A DNA stretch of 64,000 nt from Faecalicatena absiana (GTDB lineage: Bacteria > Bacillota > Bacilli > Lactobacillales > Lactobacillaceae), in the NCBI GenBank assembly GCA_017309015.1, contig JAEDAG010000004.1:1-64000 (forward strand). Direction: 5' to 3'. The translations under genes were made by a program, and so were the position numbers. The notes under the pieces are model-generated. The model made no database searches and had not been told where the DNA came from. It worked only from the letters and a program-made list of their open reading frames with translations. Shown here one piece after another: positions 34,070 to 43,103 of this stretch; position 1 is the stretch's first letter; each line of letters begins with the position of its first letter.

Positions 34070-35245
34070 ATGATTGAATATAATAAGAATACGCAAGTGC
34101 CTGAGCACAATAAAGAAAAAACGACAAATATCGCATTTTATCAATCAGCTGAATTGCTGGAGCGGGCCGCGAAGAACAATCTCAGTGCTGGCTTCGCTAT
34201 TTCGGGCATGATTGCCGGCATCGGCTTGATTGGGCTGATTGGGATGAACAGCAGCGTGGCGACAAAGGATGTCTTGCCCCAGATTGACAACATGTTCGTT
34301 TATGTCCTGCTCTTGCTGGTCAACTGCTTGCATTTGAACGTTTTGCTGATCACCAGGCGCATGAAGAAGCTGACTGCTAAGACTAAGCTGAATATCTGCT
34401 ACGGCAACTTTCTGGTAAATGCCTTTTTGTCAGGGGTGACGCTTTATAGCACCCAGGTAGGCAGCAGCTATTTCTTTGAACTGGTCTTGATCATGACCGT
34501 GATCTCGCTTCTGCCTTACTACCGCTTCGGCAGAGGGATGCTGGTAGTTGCAATCAGCGCCTTGACGACATGGGCGATCATTGACGGCAATCGGTTGCAC
34601 GTGGCCTGGCAGGATTTCTATGACCTGCTGATCTTTTATGCAATTTGCATCGCCAGCATCTTTTTAAGGCGCTACTGGTTTAAGGAATCGTCGGCTCTTA
34701 CTGAGCGCCTGCAGCTGGCCAACAGCCGGCTCGCCGTTCGCAGCCGAACTGACGATCTGACCGGCCTGCTCAATCGGACCGCCCTGCGGGAAGACTTTAA
34801 CGACTACCAGCATGAGCAAGTCGGCATGGCCATGATCGATCTGGATGACTTCAAGCAGTTCAATGACCAGCATGGCCACTCATATGGCGACCGGATTCTG
34901 GCGCAGATTGGCCAATATATGCTGGATGAGCTGGATTCCCCGCGCATTTCCTGCTACCGCTATGGCGGCGACGAGTTTTTGGTGATCGGCATTGACATGG
35001 ATCCGGAAATGTTTAAAGCCAATCTGCGCAAGTTCCAGGAAAATTACGCCTTCATCACTGAAGGGCAAAAGACGCCGGCAACCTTGAGCATTGGCTGCTG
35101 CGCCGGCTTCCTGGACTCAAAGCATGACCTGCGTTCTTGCCTGCGTCTTGCCGACAGCTGCCTGTATGATGCCAAGAAACGGGGTAAAAACGCGCTGGTT
35201 GCCAAGCGCTACAGTGCCTTCTCGGGCAATATTGACAATCATTAA
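34070..35245 (+). CDS. Membrane diguanylate cyclase (multi-helix sensor, GGDEF)
   Basis: 391 residues. Five or six membrane helices (about 42-205) with very short loops form the sensor; then DDLTGLLNRTALRE opens a GGDEF domain. The signature CYRYGGDEF is intact (GGDEF 299-303), and the metal-binding AMIDLDDFKQFND is present. It should synthesise c-di-GMP. It is a different sensor type from the protein at 1229. The ribosome site is weak. The nucleotidyltransferase-like gene follows after 22 bp, probably in the same transcript. Confidence 0.83.
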   Translation: MIEYNKNTQVPEHNKEKTTNIAFYQSAELLERAAKNNLSAGFAISGMIAGIGLIGLIGMNSSVATKDVLPQIDNMFVYVLLLLVNCLHLNVLLITRRMKKLTAKTKLNICYGNFLVNAFLSGVTLYSTQVGSSYFFELVLIMTVISLLPYYRFGRGMLVVAISALTTWAIIDGNRLHVAWQDFYDLLIFYAICIASIFLRRYWFKESSALTERLQLANSRLAVRSRTDDLTGLLNRTALREDFNDYQHEQVGMAMIDLDDFKQFNDQHGHSYGDRILAQIGQYMLDELDSPRISCYRYGGDEFLVIGIDMDPEMFKANLRKFQENYAFITEGQKTPATLSIGCCAGFLDSKHDLRSCLRLADSCLYDAKKRGKNALVAKRYSAFSGNIDNH

Positions 35246-35267
35246 AAGAATAAGAGGATAAACAAAT

Positions 35268-35876
35268 ATGTATGCTTATGCTGCAAAAGATGAAATCAAG
35301 ATCTACCGCTACTTGTCCATGGACTGCCTTAAAGAAGCAATGGCCAACCTGCGGGCTGACTGCCAGATTATAGTCGAAGCTGAAGGGGTGGTCGGCACGG
35401 CTGGCAACTTCGTGACCCGCAACGACAAAGTTTACGATCTGGACTATGCGATCGTGCTTCTTAAGGCGCCAAGCGAGTATGCGGCTAATCCTGATTTGCT
35501 GCACCAGCTGATTGAAAAGGAATTTGACGCGGCCTTGGCTGACAAATTTGACAAAGTGCCGGGGATGCCACTGGCTCTGCGCTACGTCCACCATGCCAAA
35601 AAGAGCGGCCTGGTCAATTTCCAGCTGGACTTGACGATCGTCAAGCGGGATGAGGGCGATGAAGAGCGCTTATATGAAGCCGATGGCCATTACCGCTGGA
35701 GCGAGCCCTTCAACCGCCGCTTCTTGCGCATTCAAGAAGAAACCATCAAGGACTGGGACCAGTGGCAGGACTTGCGGGATGAATACCTGCGCTTGAAGAA
35801 CGCCTCGCTTGACCAGGAAGGGCAGCAGCTGTCTGTTGACCTTTACCGGCAGGCCGTCGCCAACATTTATGGCTAA
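35268..35876 (+). CDS. Nucleotidyltransferase-like protein, unknown
   Basis: 202 residues, no family recognised with certainty. The segment V42-G43-T-A-G-N...D57-L-D59-Y followed by Q119-L-D121-L has the spacing of the polymerase-beta-type nucleotidyltransferase core: hG[GS], then DxD, then a third acidic residue on a later strand. The Ser of GS is replaced by Thr. The C-terminal 80 residues are helical and charged. A RBS AAGAGGA precedes the ATG. It lies directly after a diguanylate cyclase and before a terminator, so a link to nucleotide signalling is possible. The fold call rests on motifs only. Confidence 0.6.
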   Translation: MYAYAAKDEIKIYRYLSMDCLKEAMANLRADCQIIVEAEGVVGTAGNFVTRNDKVYDLDYAIVLLKAPSEYAANPDLLHQLIEKEFDAALADKFDKVPGMPLALRYVHHAKKSGLVNFQLDLTIVKRDEGDEERLYEADGHYRWSEPFNRRFLRIQEETIKDWDQWQDLRDEYLRLKNASLDQEGQQLSVDLYRQAVANIYG

Positions 35877-35890
35877 AAACTGAAAAATAT

Positions 35891-35926
35891 GCCTGACTTT
35901 CAAGAAACTGAAAGCCGGGCTTTTTT
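35891..35926 (+). terminator. Terminator after the nucleotidyltransferase-like gene
   Basis: GCCTGACTTTCA/TGAAAGCCGGGC stem, then T6. Confidence 0.88.
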
Positions 35927-36039
35927 CATTGACGGAATGTTTTGAAATTATGAAGCAAGAATGGAATAATAAGAAGCAGGTGAAGTTAAGCGGTTTTGTG
36001 AGAGTTATCGATTTTTTAAATGAGGATGAATTTTCGAAT

Positions 36040-36849
36040 ATGAAATTAAAGGATCAGATTAAATTAATTGCGACTGACATGGATGGGACCTTGGTCAACG
36101 ATGCCAAGGAAGTGCCAGCCAGCTTTGACCAGTGGGTCTTGGACCACCCGCAGGTGCAGATGGTAATTGCCAGCGGCCGGCCTTACTACACGAATGAAAA
36201 GCTGTTCGGCAAGATTGCCGACCACCTGATTTTTATCGGGGACAACGGCGGCGTCATCTACCAAAACGGCAAGTTCCTGTATGAGCAGGCCTTGACGGCT
36301 GATGAAGCCTTGTTTTGCCTTAAGCTCTTTGAGGACAATCCATCAGCTAGTCCAATTCTTTGCGGGGCAAGTCAAGCGATCTGCTACGACCCAAAGGGAG
36401 ACGAAGAATTGTCCAGGCAGCTTGATACTTACTACATCAAGCGCAGATACGTCAAACAGCTGGAAGCAGAAGTTGCCAGCGACAAGATTATTAAATTCAC
36501 GGTCTACTTCAAGAACCAGGGGGCAGAAGAGGCCTACCGAAAGCTGCCGCCAATGCCGGAAAACCTGACGGCCGTTTTGGCAGGGGCAGACTGGATTGAC
36601 ATTGTGAATAAGCAGGTCAGCAAGGGGGCGGCCTTGCGGCAGATTGAACGACTCAAGGGACTGAAGCGGGAGGAAACTCTGGCATTCGGCGACTACCTGA
36701 ATGACTATACTATGCTGCAAGAAGCCGGCCATAGCTATGCAATGGTCAACGGGCACCCCGACTTGAAGGCAATTGCCGACCACATCGCGCCAAGCAACAA
36801 CGATGAAGGGGTCATGCAGGTCCTGAAAGCAATTTTTGACCAGGATTAA
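36040..36849 (+). CDS. HAD-superfamily phosphatase, Cof type
   Basis: 269 residues from the ATG at 36040. Motif I is DMDGT (nucleophile Asp13, acid/base Asp15), motif II ASGRPYY, motif III Lys in NKQVSKGAALRQ, motif IV FGDYLNDYTML. The cap is the C2 type between motifs II and III, as in Cof/YbjI proteins that cleave phosphate from sugars, flavin mononucleotide or pyridoxal phosphate. The longer frame from 35929 overlaps the preceding terminator and would put 37 extra residues before a motif that is normally near the N-terminus, so the later start is chosen, although its ribosome site (GAGG) is distant. Confidence 0.85.
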   Translation: MKLKDQIKLIATDMDGTLVNDAKEVPASFDQWVLDHPQVQMVIASGRPYYTNEKLFGKIADHLIFIGDNGGVIYQNGKFLYEQALTADEALFCLKLFEDNPSASPILCGASQAICYDPKGDEELSRQLDTYYIKRRYVKQLEAEVASDKIIKFTVYFKNQGAEEAYRKLPPMPENLTAVLAGADWIDIVNKQVSKGAALRQIERLKGLKREETLAFGDYLNDYTMLQEAGHSYAMVNGHPDLKAIADHIAPSNNDEGVMQVLKAIFDQD

Positions 36850-36865
36850 GACAATATTGAACTAG

Positions 36866-36894
36866 CGCTCATCTAACTTAGATGAGCGTTTTTT
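36866..36894 (+). terminator. Terminator of the HAD gene
   Basis: CGCTCATCT/AGATGAGCG stem followed by T6. Confidence 0.88.
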
Positions 36895-36909
36895 CTACTC
36901 TAAGTCAAG

Positions 36910-37360
36910 TGTTATCACCTGCAGCAGCAGCTGTACCAGATGGGGCTGCGCTTTGAAGCCCTCCAAGGCGGGGTGCATGGGCAGAACCGGTCCTTGGCCT
37001 TGCTGGCCCGCAATGAGGGAATGAAGCAGGCCGATCTGGCCCGCAATGCCCACGTGCGGCCGTCTTCAGTTTCAGAAGTTCTGGAGCGGCTTGAAAAAAG
37101 TGGCCTGATCGAGCGCCGGCGCGATCAAAAGGACCGGCGGGTTCTGCGGGTCTACTTGACGGACAAGGGGCGCGCAAAACGAAAGCAACAGTGCCCGCTG
37201 GTACCGCTTTGTTGGCCACTTGATGGAGCCTTTGAATGAAGCGGAAAAGGAGAGCTACTTGCAGATCCTGCAGAAGCTACAAAGCCAAGCTGACCTGCTG
37301 GAAAGCCGCTTGGAAGCTGATGCAGCCAAAGAGCGGAAGCAGTCAGAGCAAAAGCAGTGA
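36910..37360 (+). pseudogene. MarR-family regulator remnant (truncated, frameshifted)
   Basis: Coding for a MarR winged-helix protein can be read from about 36916 (YQMGLRFEALQGG...) through the recognition part QADLARNAHVRPSSVSEVLERL and the wing RRRDQKDRRVLRVYLTDKGR. After 37170 the frame changes: AQNESNSARWYRF and the C-terminal helices continue in another frame to TGA at 37358. The first 30 or so residues and the start codon are missing. The regulator would have controlled the ABC exporter whose fragment follows. Confidence 0.75.
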
Positions 37361-37384
37361 GATGAAAAAACTAGAGCAGAATTA

Positions 37385-37657
37385 GTGCAAAAGCCATTGC
37401 CAAAACTCGCTTTCAAGCACGTAGACTTCAGCTATGCCGAAAAGCAGCCCCTGATTCGAAATGCCATGACTGACCTGCAGCAGAAGCGGACCAGCTTTGT
37501 CGTGGCCCACCGCTTGTCTACGATCTGAAACGCTAACAAGATCATCGTATTGAACCATGGTCACATCATTGAGACCGGGAACCACCAAAGTCTGATGGCC
37601 AAGAAAGTCTTTTACGCTGATCTTTACAACAGCCAGTTCCTGGGCAATCCAATCTAA
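37385..37657 (+). pseudogene. ABC exporter remnant (internal deletion and stop)
   Basis: The reading frame from GTG 37385 encodes the beginning of an ATPase domain (LAFKHVDFSYAEKQPLIRN) joined directly to its end (QQKRTSFVVAHRLSTI, then after a TGA at 37526-37528, NANKIIVLNHGHIIETGNH). Walker A, signature and Walker B have been deleted, and the stop replaces the Arg usual in HRLSTIRNA. All membrane helices are gone. With the MarR remnant it is the scar of a multidrug exporter operon. Confidence 0.8.
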
Positions 37658-37680
37658 TTGACATAATAATTGATATGGAA

Positions 37681-37721
37681 AATAAAAAGATCTGCCTGAG
37701 CTGAGCTCAAGCAGATCTTTC
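37681..37721. terminator. Hairpin terminator after the exporter remnant
   Basis: AAGATCTGC and GCAGATCTT enclose CTGAGCTGAGCTCAA; T-rich sequence follows. It still marks the end of the old operon. Confidence 0.65.
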
Positions 37722-37788
37722 ATTTTGCCCTTTGACATTTTGAACACATGTTCTGTATAATGATTTTGTCGAGAAATTGCTTTTAAGT

Positions 37789-37818
37789 GAAAAGACCCTC
37801 AGCTTGGCTGAAGGTCCG
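37789..37818 (-). terminator. Terminator of plsY
   Basis: On the minus strand GACCTTCAG-CCAAG-CTGAGGGTC is followed by a T-run, directly after the plsY stop. Confidence 0.8.
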
Positions 37819-37821
37819 GAA

Positions 37822-38466
37822 TTACTTGTCTTTCTTGTTTTTTTGCTTCTTTTGCTTGACCCAATAGACGATCCCGAAGGGAACCAGGTTTTCATTGCCA
37901 GACAGAATGCGCTTGATGTTTGACCGGTGGCTCCACCAGATCAAGCAGACCAAGAGTCCGGACATGACGGTTAGGAAGCAGTCATGGTAGAAGAAGCTGG
38001 AAATAAAGATCAGCACTACGGAAATCAGGCTCGTGGCTGAGACCATGCTGGTAATGAAGAGCAGGGGGATGAAGTAGCTGGCGCACAGCAGGAAGAAGTG
38101 AACGTTGTAGCCCAGCAGGAAGCCCGCGGTCGTCGCCACGGCCTTGCCGCCCTTGAACTTCAAGAAAATTGAGAAGGCATGGCCAAAGATGGCGGCTGCC
38201 CCAAAGACCAGGCATAGGTCGTGGCGGCCCAGCTGAAAGATCATCGGCAGGCAGGTCGCCAGGGTGCCTTTGAAGAAATCGACCAGGAAGACGATGGTCC
38301 CAGCCTTTGGGCCCAGCACCCGGAAAGTGTTGGTGGTTCCAATATTATGCGAGCCGTAATCCCTGATGTCCTTGTGGTAGAAGATTTTGCCAACCAGCAC
38401 GCCGGTAGGAAAAGACCCGATCAAATATGCTAAAATTAAAAGCAATGCAAATTTTATTGCAAACAT
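37822..38466 (-). CDS. plsY: Glycerol-3-phosphate acyltransferase PlsY
   Basis: 214 residues, about five membrane helices. Conserved blocks: GSFPTGVLVGKIFYHKDIRDYGSHNIGTTNTFRVLG (motif 1, with the SxNIG(T/A)TN pattern), GAAAIFGHAFSIFLKFKGGKAVATTAG (motif 2, including FKGGKAVAT), and a later WSHRSNIKRI (motif 3). It transfers acyl from acyl-phosphate to glycerol-3-phosphate, the first step in membrane phospholipid synthesis. The Lys-rich C-terminus (KQKKQKNKKDK) is cytoplasmic. It is divergent from parE, as in many lactobacilli. Confidence 0.93.
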   Translation of the reverse strand: MFAIKFALLLILAYLIGSFPTGVLVGKIFYHKDIRDYGSHNIGTTNTFRVLGPKAGTIVFLVDFFKGTLATCLPMIFQLGRHDLCLVFGAAAIFGHAFSIFLKFKGGKAVATTAGFLLGYNVHFFLLCASYFIPLLFITSMVSATSLISVVLIFISSFFYHDCFLTVMSGLLVCLIWWSHRSNIKRILSGNENLVPFGIVYWVKQKKQKNKKDK

Positions 38467-38562
38467 TCATATCAACTCCGTTTAATCTTGTTTTCTATTT
38501 TAACAAAGATTAGTATGAATGGATACGCAGTTTGCGATTCGAAAGTTTGGAGGAAAGCTATT

Positions 38563-40494
38563 TTGCCAAAAAATACCTATGATGATTCTTCAATTCAGAT
38601 TCTGCACGGGCTTGAGGCCGTAAGAAAGCGGCCCGGCATGTATATTGGCTCCACGGATATCCATGGCCTGAACCAATTGGTCTACGAAATCGTCGACAAC
38701 TCCGTCGATGAAGCCATGGCCGGCTTCGGCAAGGAGATCAACGTCACCATTCATGAGGACAATTCCGTGACCGTGCAGGACTTTGGCCGGGGGATGCCAA
38801 CGGGGATGCACGCCTCAGGCCGCCCGACCATTGAGGTCATCTTGACCGTTCTGCACGCGGGGGGCAAGTTCACCGAGCAGAACTACAAGACTTCCGGCGG
38901 TCTGCACGGGGTCGGCTCGTCTGTCGTGAATGCCCTCTCCAGCTACATGAAGGTTCATGTGGTCAGAGACGGCAAGGCCTACGAGGAAGAGTTCCACAAC
39001 GGCGGCCAGCCAATCGGTACCCTGAAGTGCCTGGGGGCGACCAAGGAAAAGACGGGGACGACCATTACTTTCAAGCCGGACCCGATGATTTTTTCTACGA
39101 CCAAGTACAATTACGAAACCATCCAAGAGCGCATCCGCGAGTCGGCCTTCCTGCTCAAAGGCGTCAAGTTCACCTTGACCGATGAAAGAAAGCCGGAGCA
39201 TCACGACGTTTTCGACTATGAAGACGGGATCCAGAGCTTCGTTGACTACCTCAACGAAGGCAAGACGGCGATTGGCAAGGTCTTCTACTTTGAAGGCGAG
39301 CAAGACGGGATGGAGATCGAGTTTGCCGGCCAGTACAGCGATTCTTACTCAGAAAACTTCGTCTCCTTCGTCAACAATGTCCGCACTGCTGATGGCGGCT
39401 CCCACGAAGTTGGGGCCAGAAGTGGCTTTACCCGGGCCTTCAACGATTACGCCAAGAAGCAGGGGCTGCTCGGCAAGAAGGACAAGAACCTGGAAGGGTC
39501 CGACTACCGGGAAGGCCTGAGCGCGGTCTTGTCCGTCAAGATCCCAGAAGAGATGCTGGAATTTGAAGGGCAGACCAAGGGCAAGCTGGGGACGCCGCAG
39601 GCCAGAAGCGCGGTCGACGCGGTCGTGTATGAGAAGATGTCCTACTACCTGATGGAAAACGGTGAATGGGCCCAAGACCTGGTTAAGAAGGCCCAAAGGG
39701 CCAGAGATGCCAGAGAAGCGGCCAAGAAAGCCCGGGATGAATCCAGAAACGGCAAGAAGCGCCGCAAGAAGGAAATTCTGTCCGGGAAGCTGACTCCGGC
39801 CCAATCCCGCAACCCCAAGAAGAACGAGCTCTTCCTGGTCGAAGGTGACTCCGCCGGCGGCAGCGCCAAGCAAGGGCGCGACCGGCACTTCCAGGCCATC
39901 CTGCCTTTGCGGGGCAAGGTCTTGAACACCCAGAGAGCCAAGCTGGCCGACATTTTCAAGAACGAAGAGATCAATACCATGATCCATACCATCGGCGCGG
40001 GCGTGGGCACGGAATTCAAGCTGGAAGATTCCAACTACGACAAAGTCATCATCATGACTGACGCGGACGACGACGGGGCCCACATTCAGATCCTGCTTTT
40101 GACCTTCTTCTACCGCTACATGCGGCCAATGGTCGAAGCCGGCAAGGTCTACATCGCTCTGCCGCCGCTTTACCGCATCAGCAAGAAGGGCCAGGACCTC
40201 TATGCCTGGACCGATGAAGAGCGCGACGAGGATGAAAAGAAGGCCGGCAAGGGCTATGCCCTCCAGCGCTTCAAGGGGCTGGGCGAAATGAATGCCGACC
40301 AGCTGTGGGAAACCACGATGAATCCGGAAACGCGGATGCTGATCCGGGTCAGAATCGACGATGCCCAGCTGGCTGAGCGCCGGGTCACCACTTTGATGGG
40401 GGACCAGGCCTCAGCCCGCAGAAAGTGGATCGAGGAAAACGTCAAGTTCCGCATGGGCGAGGAAGAATCAATTTTGGACAAGGTAAACGATTAG
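38563..40494 (+). CDS. parE: DNA topoisomerase IV subunit B
   Basis: 643 residues from a TTG start at 38563, chosen because it gives the usual ParE beginning PKNTYDDSSIQILHGLEAVRKRPGMYIGST and lies after TTTGGAGGAAAG. GHKL ATPase domain with the Asn of EIVDNSVDEAM and GLHGVGSSVVNALS, transducer domain, then TOPRIM with EGDSAGGSAKQGRDR and DADDDGAHI, which hold the metal ions. With ParC it decatenates daughter chromosomes. It lies 18 bp before parC, in one operon. Confidence 0.94.
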   Translation: MPKNTYDDSSIQILHGLEAVRKRPGMYIGSTDIHGLNQLVYEIVDNSVDEAMAGFGKEINVTIHEDNSVTVQDFGRGMPTGMHASGRPTIEVILTVLHAGGKFTEQNYKTSGGLHGVGSSVVNALSSYMKVHVVRDGKAYEEEFHNGGQPIGTLKCLGATKEKTGTTITFKPDPMIFSTTKYNYETIQERIRESAFLLKGVKFTLTDERKPEHHDVFDYEDGIQSFVDYLNEGKTAIGKVFYFEGEQDGMEIEFAGQYSDSYSENFVSFVNNVRTADGGSHEVGARSGFTRAFNDYAKKQGLLGKKDKNLEGSDYREGLSAVLSVKIPEEMLEFEGQTKGKLGTPQARSAVDAVVYEKMSYYLMENGEWAQDLVKKAQRARDAREAAKKARDESRNGKKRRKKEILSGKLTPAQSRNPKKNELFLVEGDSAGGSAKQGRDRHFQAILPLRGKVLNTQRAKLADIFKNEEINTMIHTIGAGVGTEFKLEDSNYDKVIIMTDADDDGAHIQILLLTFFYRYMRPMVEAGKVYIALPPLYRISKKGQDLYAWTDEERDEDEKKAGKGYALQRFKGLGEMNADQLWETTMNPETRMLIRVRIDDAQLAERRVTTLMGDQASARRKWIEENVKFRMGEEESILDKVND

Positions 40495-40512
40495 GAAAGG
40501 TGATTTTGCTTT

Positions 40513-42996
40513 ATGCCAGAAACTCACGAAAGAATTCGTGAAATGCCGCTTGAGCAGGTCATGGGCGAACGCTTTGGCCGCTACTCCAAGTACATCATTC
40601 AAGAGCGGGCCCTGCCTGACATCAGAGACGGGCTCAAGCCAGTGCAGCGGCGGATTCTGTACGCCATGTACCGTGACGGCAATACTTACGACAAGCCATT
40701 CAAGAAGGCGGCCAAGGCCGTCGGTAACATCATGGGTAACTACCACCCCCATGGCGACAGCTCCATCTATGGGGCTCTGGTCTTCTTGTCACAAGACTGG
40801 AAGATGCGCGAACCCCTGATTGAAATGCACGGGAACAACGGGTCCATGGACGGGGACAGCCCGGCTGCCATGCGTTATACCGAATCGCGCCTAGCCAAGA
40901 TTTCCAACGTCTTGCTGGAAGACATCGACAAAGAAACGGTGCCGATGGTGCTCAACTTTGACGACACCGAATATGAGCCGACCGTGCTGCCGGCCCGCTT
41001 CCCTAATCTGCTGGTCAATGGCTCGACCGGGATTTCCGCCGGCTATGCTACGGAAATCCCGCCGCACAACCTCAGCGAGGTGCTGGATGCCTCCATCCAC
41101 CTGCTCAAGCACCCAGACGCCACTCTGGCTGATTTGATGCAGTTCGTGAAGGGCCCGGACTTCCCGACTGGCGGGATCGTCATGGGCACCAAGGGGATCG
41201 TGGACGCCTACAGAAGCGGCAAGGGGCGGATTCAGGTCCGCGCCAAGACCAGCATCCAGGAGATTCGCGGCCACCGGGAAGAGATCGTGGTTACGGAGAT
41301 TCCCTACCTGGTCAACAAGGCCCAGCTGGTCAAGAAGATCGATGAGATCCGCGTGGCCCGGGAGCTTGATGGGATTTCGGAAGTCCGCGACGAAACTGAC
41401 CGCCACGGCTTGTCGATTGTAATCGAACTGAAGAAGGATGCCGATGCCCAGAACATCCTGAACTACCTGCTCAAGAACACCGACCTGCAGGTTTCCTACA
41501 ACTTCAACATGGTGGCGATCGACCACATGACTCCTGTACAGGTAGGCCTTAAGCGGATTTTGCAGGCCTACCTGGAACATGAAGAAGAGGTCGTGATCAA
41601 GCGGACCAAGTTTGACCTCGGCAAGGCAGAAGGGCGCTTGGAGATCATCAACGGCTTGATCAAGGCCATGAGCATTCTGGACCAGGTCATCAAGACCATC
41701 CGTGCTTCCAAGAACAAGGCTGACGCCAAGAAGAACCTGGTCGCGGAATTTGCCTTCAGTCAAAGGCAGGCGGAAGCCATCGTCTCCTTGCAGCTGTACC
41801 GTTTGACCAATACTGACGTCGTTGCCCTGCAGAAGGAGAAACAGGAATTGGAAAGCAAGATTGCTGCCTTCAATGAGCTCTTGTCCAACAAGAGTGCCCT
41901 GCAAAAGCAGATCATCAAGGAATTGCGGGCAGTCAAGCATGACTTTGGCAATGACCGGCGGACCGAAATCAGCGATGAGACCGCCAAGGTTGAAGTCGAT
42001 GAGAAGGCCTTGATCGCTGACGAAGACGTCCGGGTGCTGATTTCCCGGGATGGCTACATCAAGCGGTCATCCTTGCGGTCCTTCCAGTCGACTGATTCAG
42101 CTGAAAACGGCCTGCCGGAAACTGATGAGGTCGTCTTTGAGCAGACCTTGTCGACTTTGACCAACCTCTACCTGTTCACCAATCACGGCAACTTGATCTA
42201 CCGGCCAGTGCACGAGCTGGTGGAGACCAAGTGGAAGGATATCGGCCAGCACTTGTCTCAGGAATTGGGACTGGCGCATGACGAGGCGATCATCAAGGTC
42301 TTCGCCCTGAAGAGCCTGGACGATGAAAATGCGGTCTTCCTCTTGGCCACTAATGACGGCTTTATCAAGCAGGTTGCCTTGTCCAGCCTGCAGCCGACCC
42401 GGACCTACAAGTCTCGGGCCATCATGGCCATGAAGATGAAGACGGCTGATTCCCGGGTCATTGCCGTGGACATGCTGGACAAGCGGGCTGAGTATGAGGC
42501 AACCTTGTTTACCAACCAGGCCTTTGCCCTCAAGTATGCCGTCTCCGAGGTGCCAGAAACTGGGGCCAAGGCAGCCGGGGTCAAGTCGATCAACCTGAAG
42601 GAGGATGACTTTGTCGTTGGGCTCTTGGTAAATGAGGTCAAGTACGATGGCCTCTACAAGGTCGGAATCATCACCCAAAGAGGGGCCTTCAAGCAGCTTA
42701 AGCTGGACCTGATTCCAGTGACCAGCCGGGCCAAGCGGGGCGTTTTGGTCTTGCGGACTTTGAAGCAGCAGCCGCACCGGATTGCCGGCCTGGCCTTCTA
42801 CGCGCAAAACCATGAGCTGCTGCTGACCACCTCAAGCCTGCGCCAGCAGACGATTCTGACGACGGATCACCCGTTGGGCGACCGGCAGACCAACGGCTCA
42901 TTCGTGGTCGATGTCAAGACTGATGGGGAGCCGCGCAGCCTGAAGCTTGGCCGGCCGGTTTCCGACCAGCCCCGGGACGTCTCCAGCCTCTTTTAG
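40513..42996 (+). CDS. parC: DNA topoisomerase IV subunit A
   Basis: 827 residues. The winged-helix breakage domain contains KPVQRRILYAMY and GNYHPHGDSSIYGAL (the quinolone-resistance region, with the Ser of GDSS wild type), and the catalytic Tyr in AMRYTESRL. Then the tower and coiled coil, and a C-terminal beta-pinwheel of six GyrA-like blades (for instance VRVLISRDGYIKRS, FLLATNDGFIKQV). ParC rather than GyrA is assigned from the partner ParE and the lack of a clear GyrA-box QRRGGKG. AAAGGTGA lies before the ATG. Confidence 0.94.
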   Translation: MPETHERIREMPLEQVMGERFGRYSKYIIQERALPDIRDGLKPVQRRILYAMYRDGNTYDKPFKKAAKAVGNIMGNYHPHGDSSIYGALVFLSQDWKMREPLIEMHGNNGSMDGDSPAAMRYTESRLAKISNVLLEDIDKETVPMVLNFDDTEYEPTVLPARFPNLLVNGSTGISAGYATEIPPHNLSEVLDASIHLLKHPDATLADLMQFVKGPDFPTGGIVMGTKGIVDAYRSGKGRIQVRAKTSIQEIRGHREEIVVTEIPYLVNKAQLVKKIDEIRVARELDGISEVRDETDRHGLSIVIELKKDADAQNILNYLLKNTDLQVSYNFNMVAIDHMTPVQVGLKRILQAYLEHEEEVVIKRTKFDLGKAEGRLEIINGLIKAMSILDQVIKTIRASKNKADAKKNLVAEFAFSQRQAEAIVSLQLYRLTNTDVVALQKEKQELESKIAAFNELLSNKSALQKQIIKELRAVKHDFGNDRRTEISDETAKVEVDEKALIADEDVRVLISRDGYIKRSSLRSFQSTDSAENGLPETDEVVFEQTLSTLTNLYLFTNHGNLIYRPVHELVETKWKDIGQHLSQELGLAHDEAIIKVFALKSLDDENAVFLLATNDGFIKQVALSSLQPTRTYKSRAIMAMKMKTADSRVIAVDMLDKRAEYEATLFTNQAFALKYAVSEVPETGAKAAGVKSINLKEDDFVVGLLVNEVKYDGLYKVGIITQRGAFKQLKLDLIPVTSRAKRGVLVLRTLKQQPHRIAGLAFYAQNHELLLTTSSLRQQTILTTDHPLGDRQTNGSFVVDVKTDGEPRSLKLGRPVSDQPRDVSSLF

Positions 42997-43032
42997 CGCA
43001 AGCAAAAGAAAAAAAGAATTTAGGCAAAAAGA

Positions 43033-43062
43033 TTGAACAAAAGCCGCTTTTTTTAGTAGACT
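43033..43062 (+). promoter_or_regulatory. Promoter of ppaC
   Basis: TTGAAC (43033-43038), 18 bp, TAGACT (43057-43062). A good Shine-Dalgarno AGAAGGG precedes the ATG. Confidence 0.5.
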
Positions 43063-43103
43063 TAAAGAGGATTAAATTTTGAATTAGAGAAGGGACAATT
43101 CAA

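Noticed and set aside
35929..36039. N-terminal extension of the HAD phosphatase
   Set aside because: It overlaps the upstream terminator and would place motif I 37 residues further in than usual.
39349..40083. Long minus-strand ORF inside parE
   Set aside because: Shadow of a GC-rich third codon position gene; protein composition is unnatural and parE is unmistakable.
40891..41940. 349-codon minus-strand ORF inside parC
   Set aside because: Shadow ORF; parC shows all topoisomerase motifs in its own frame.
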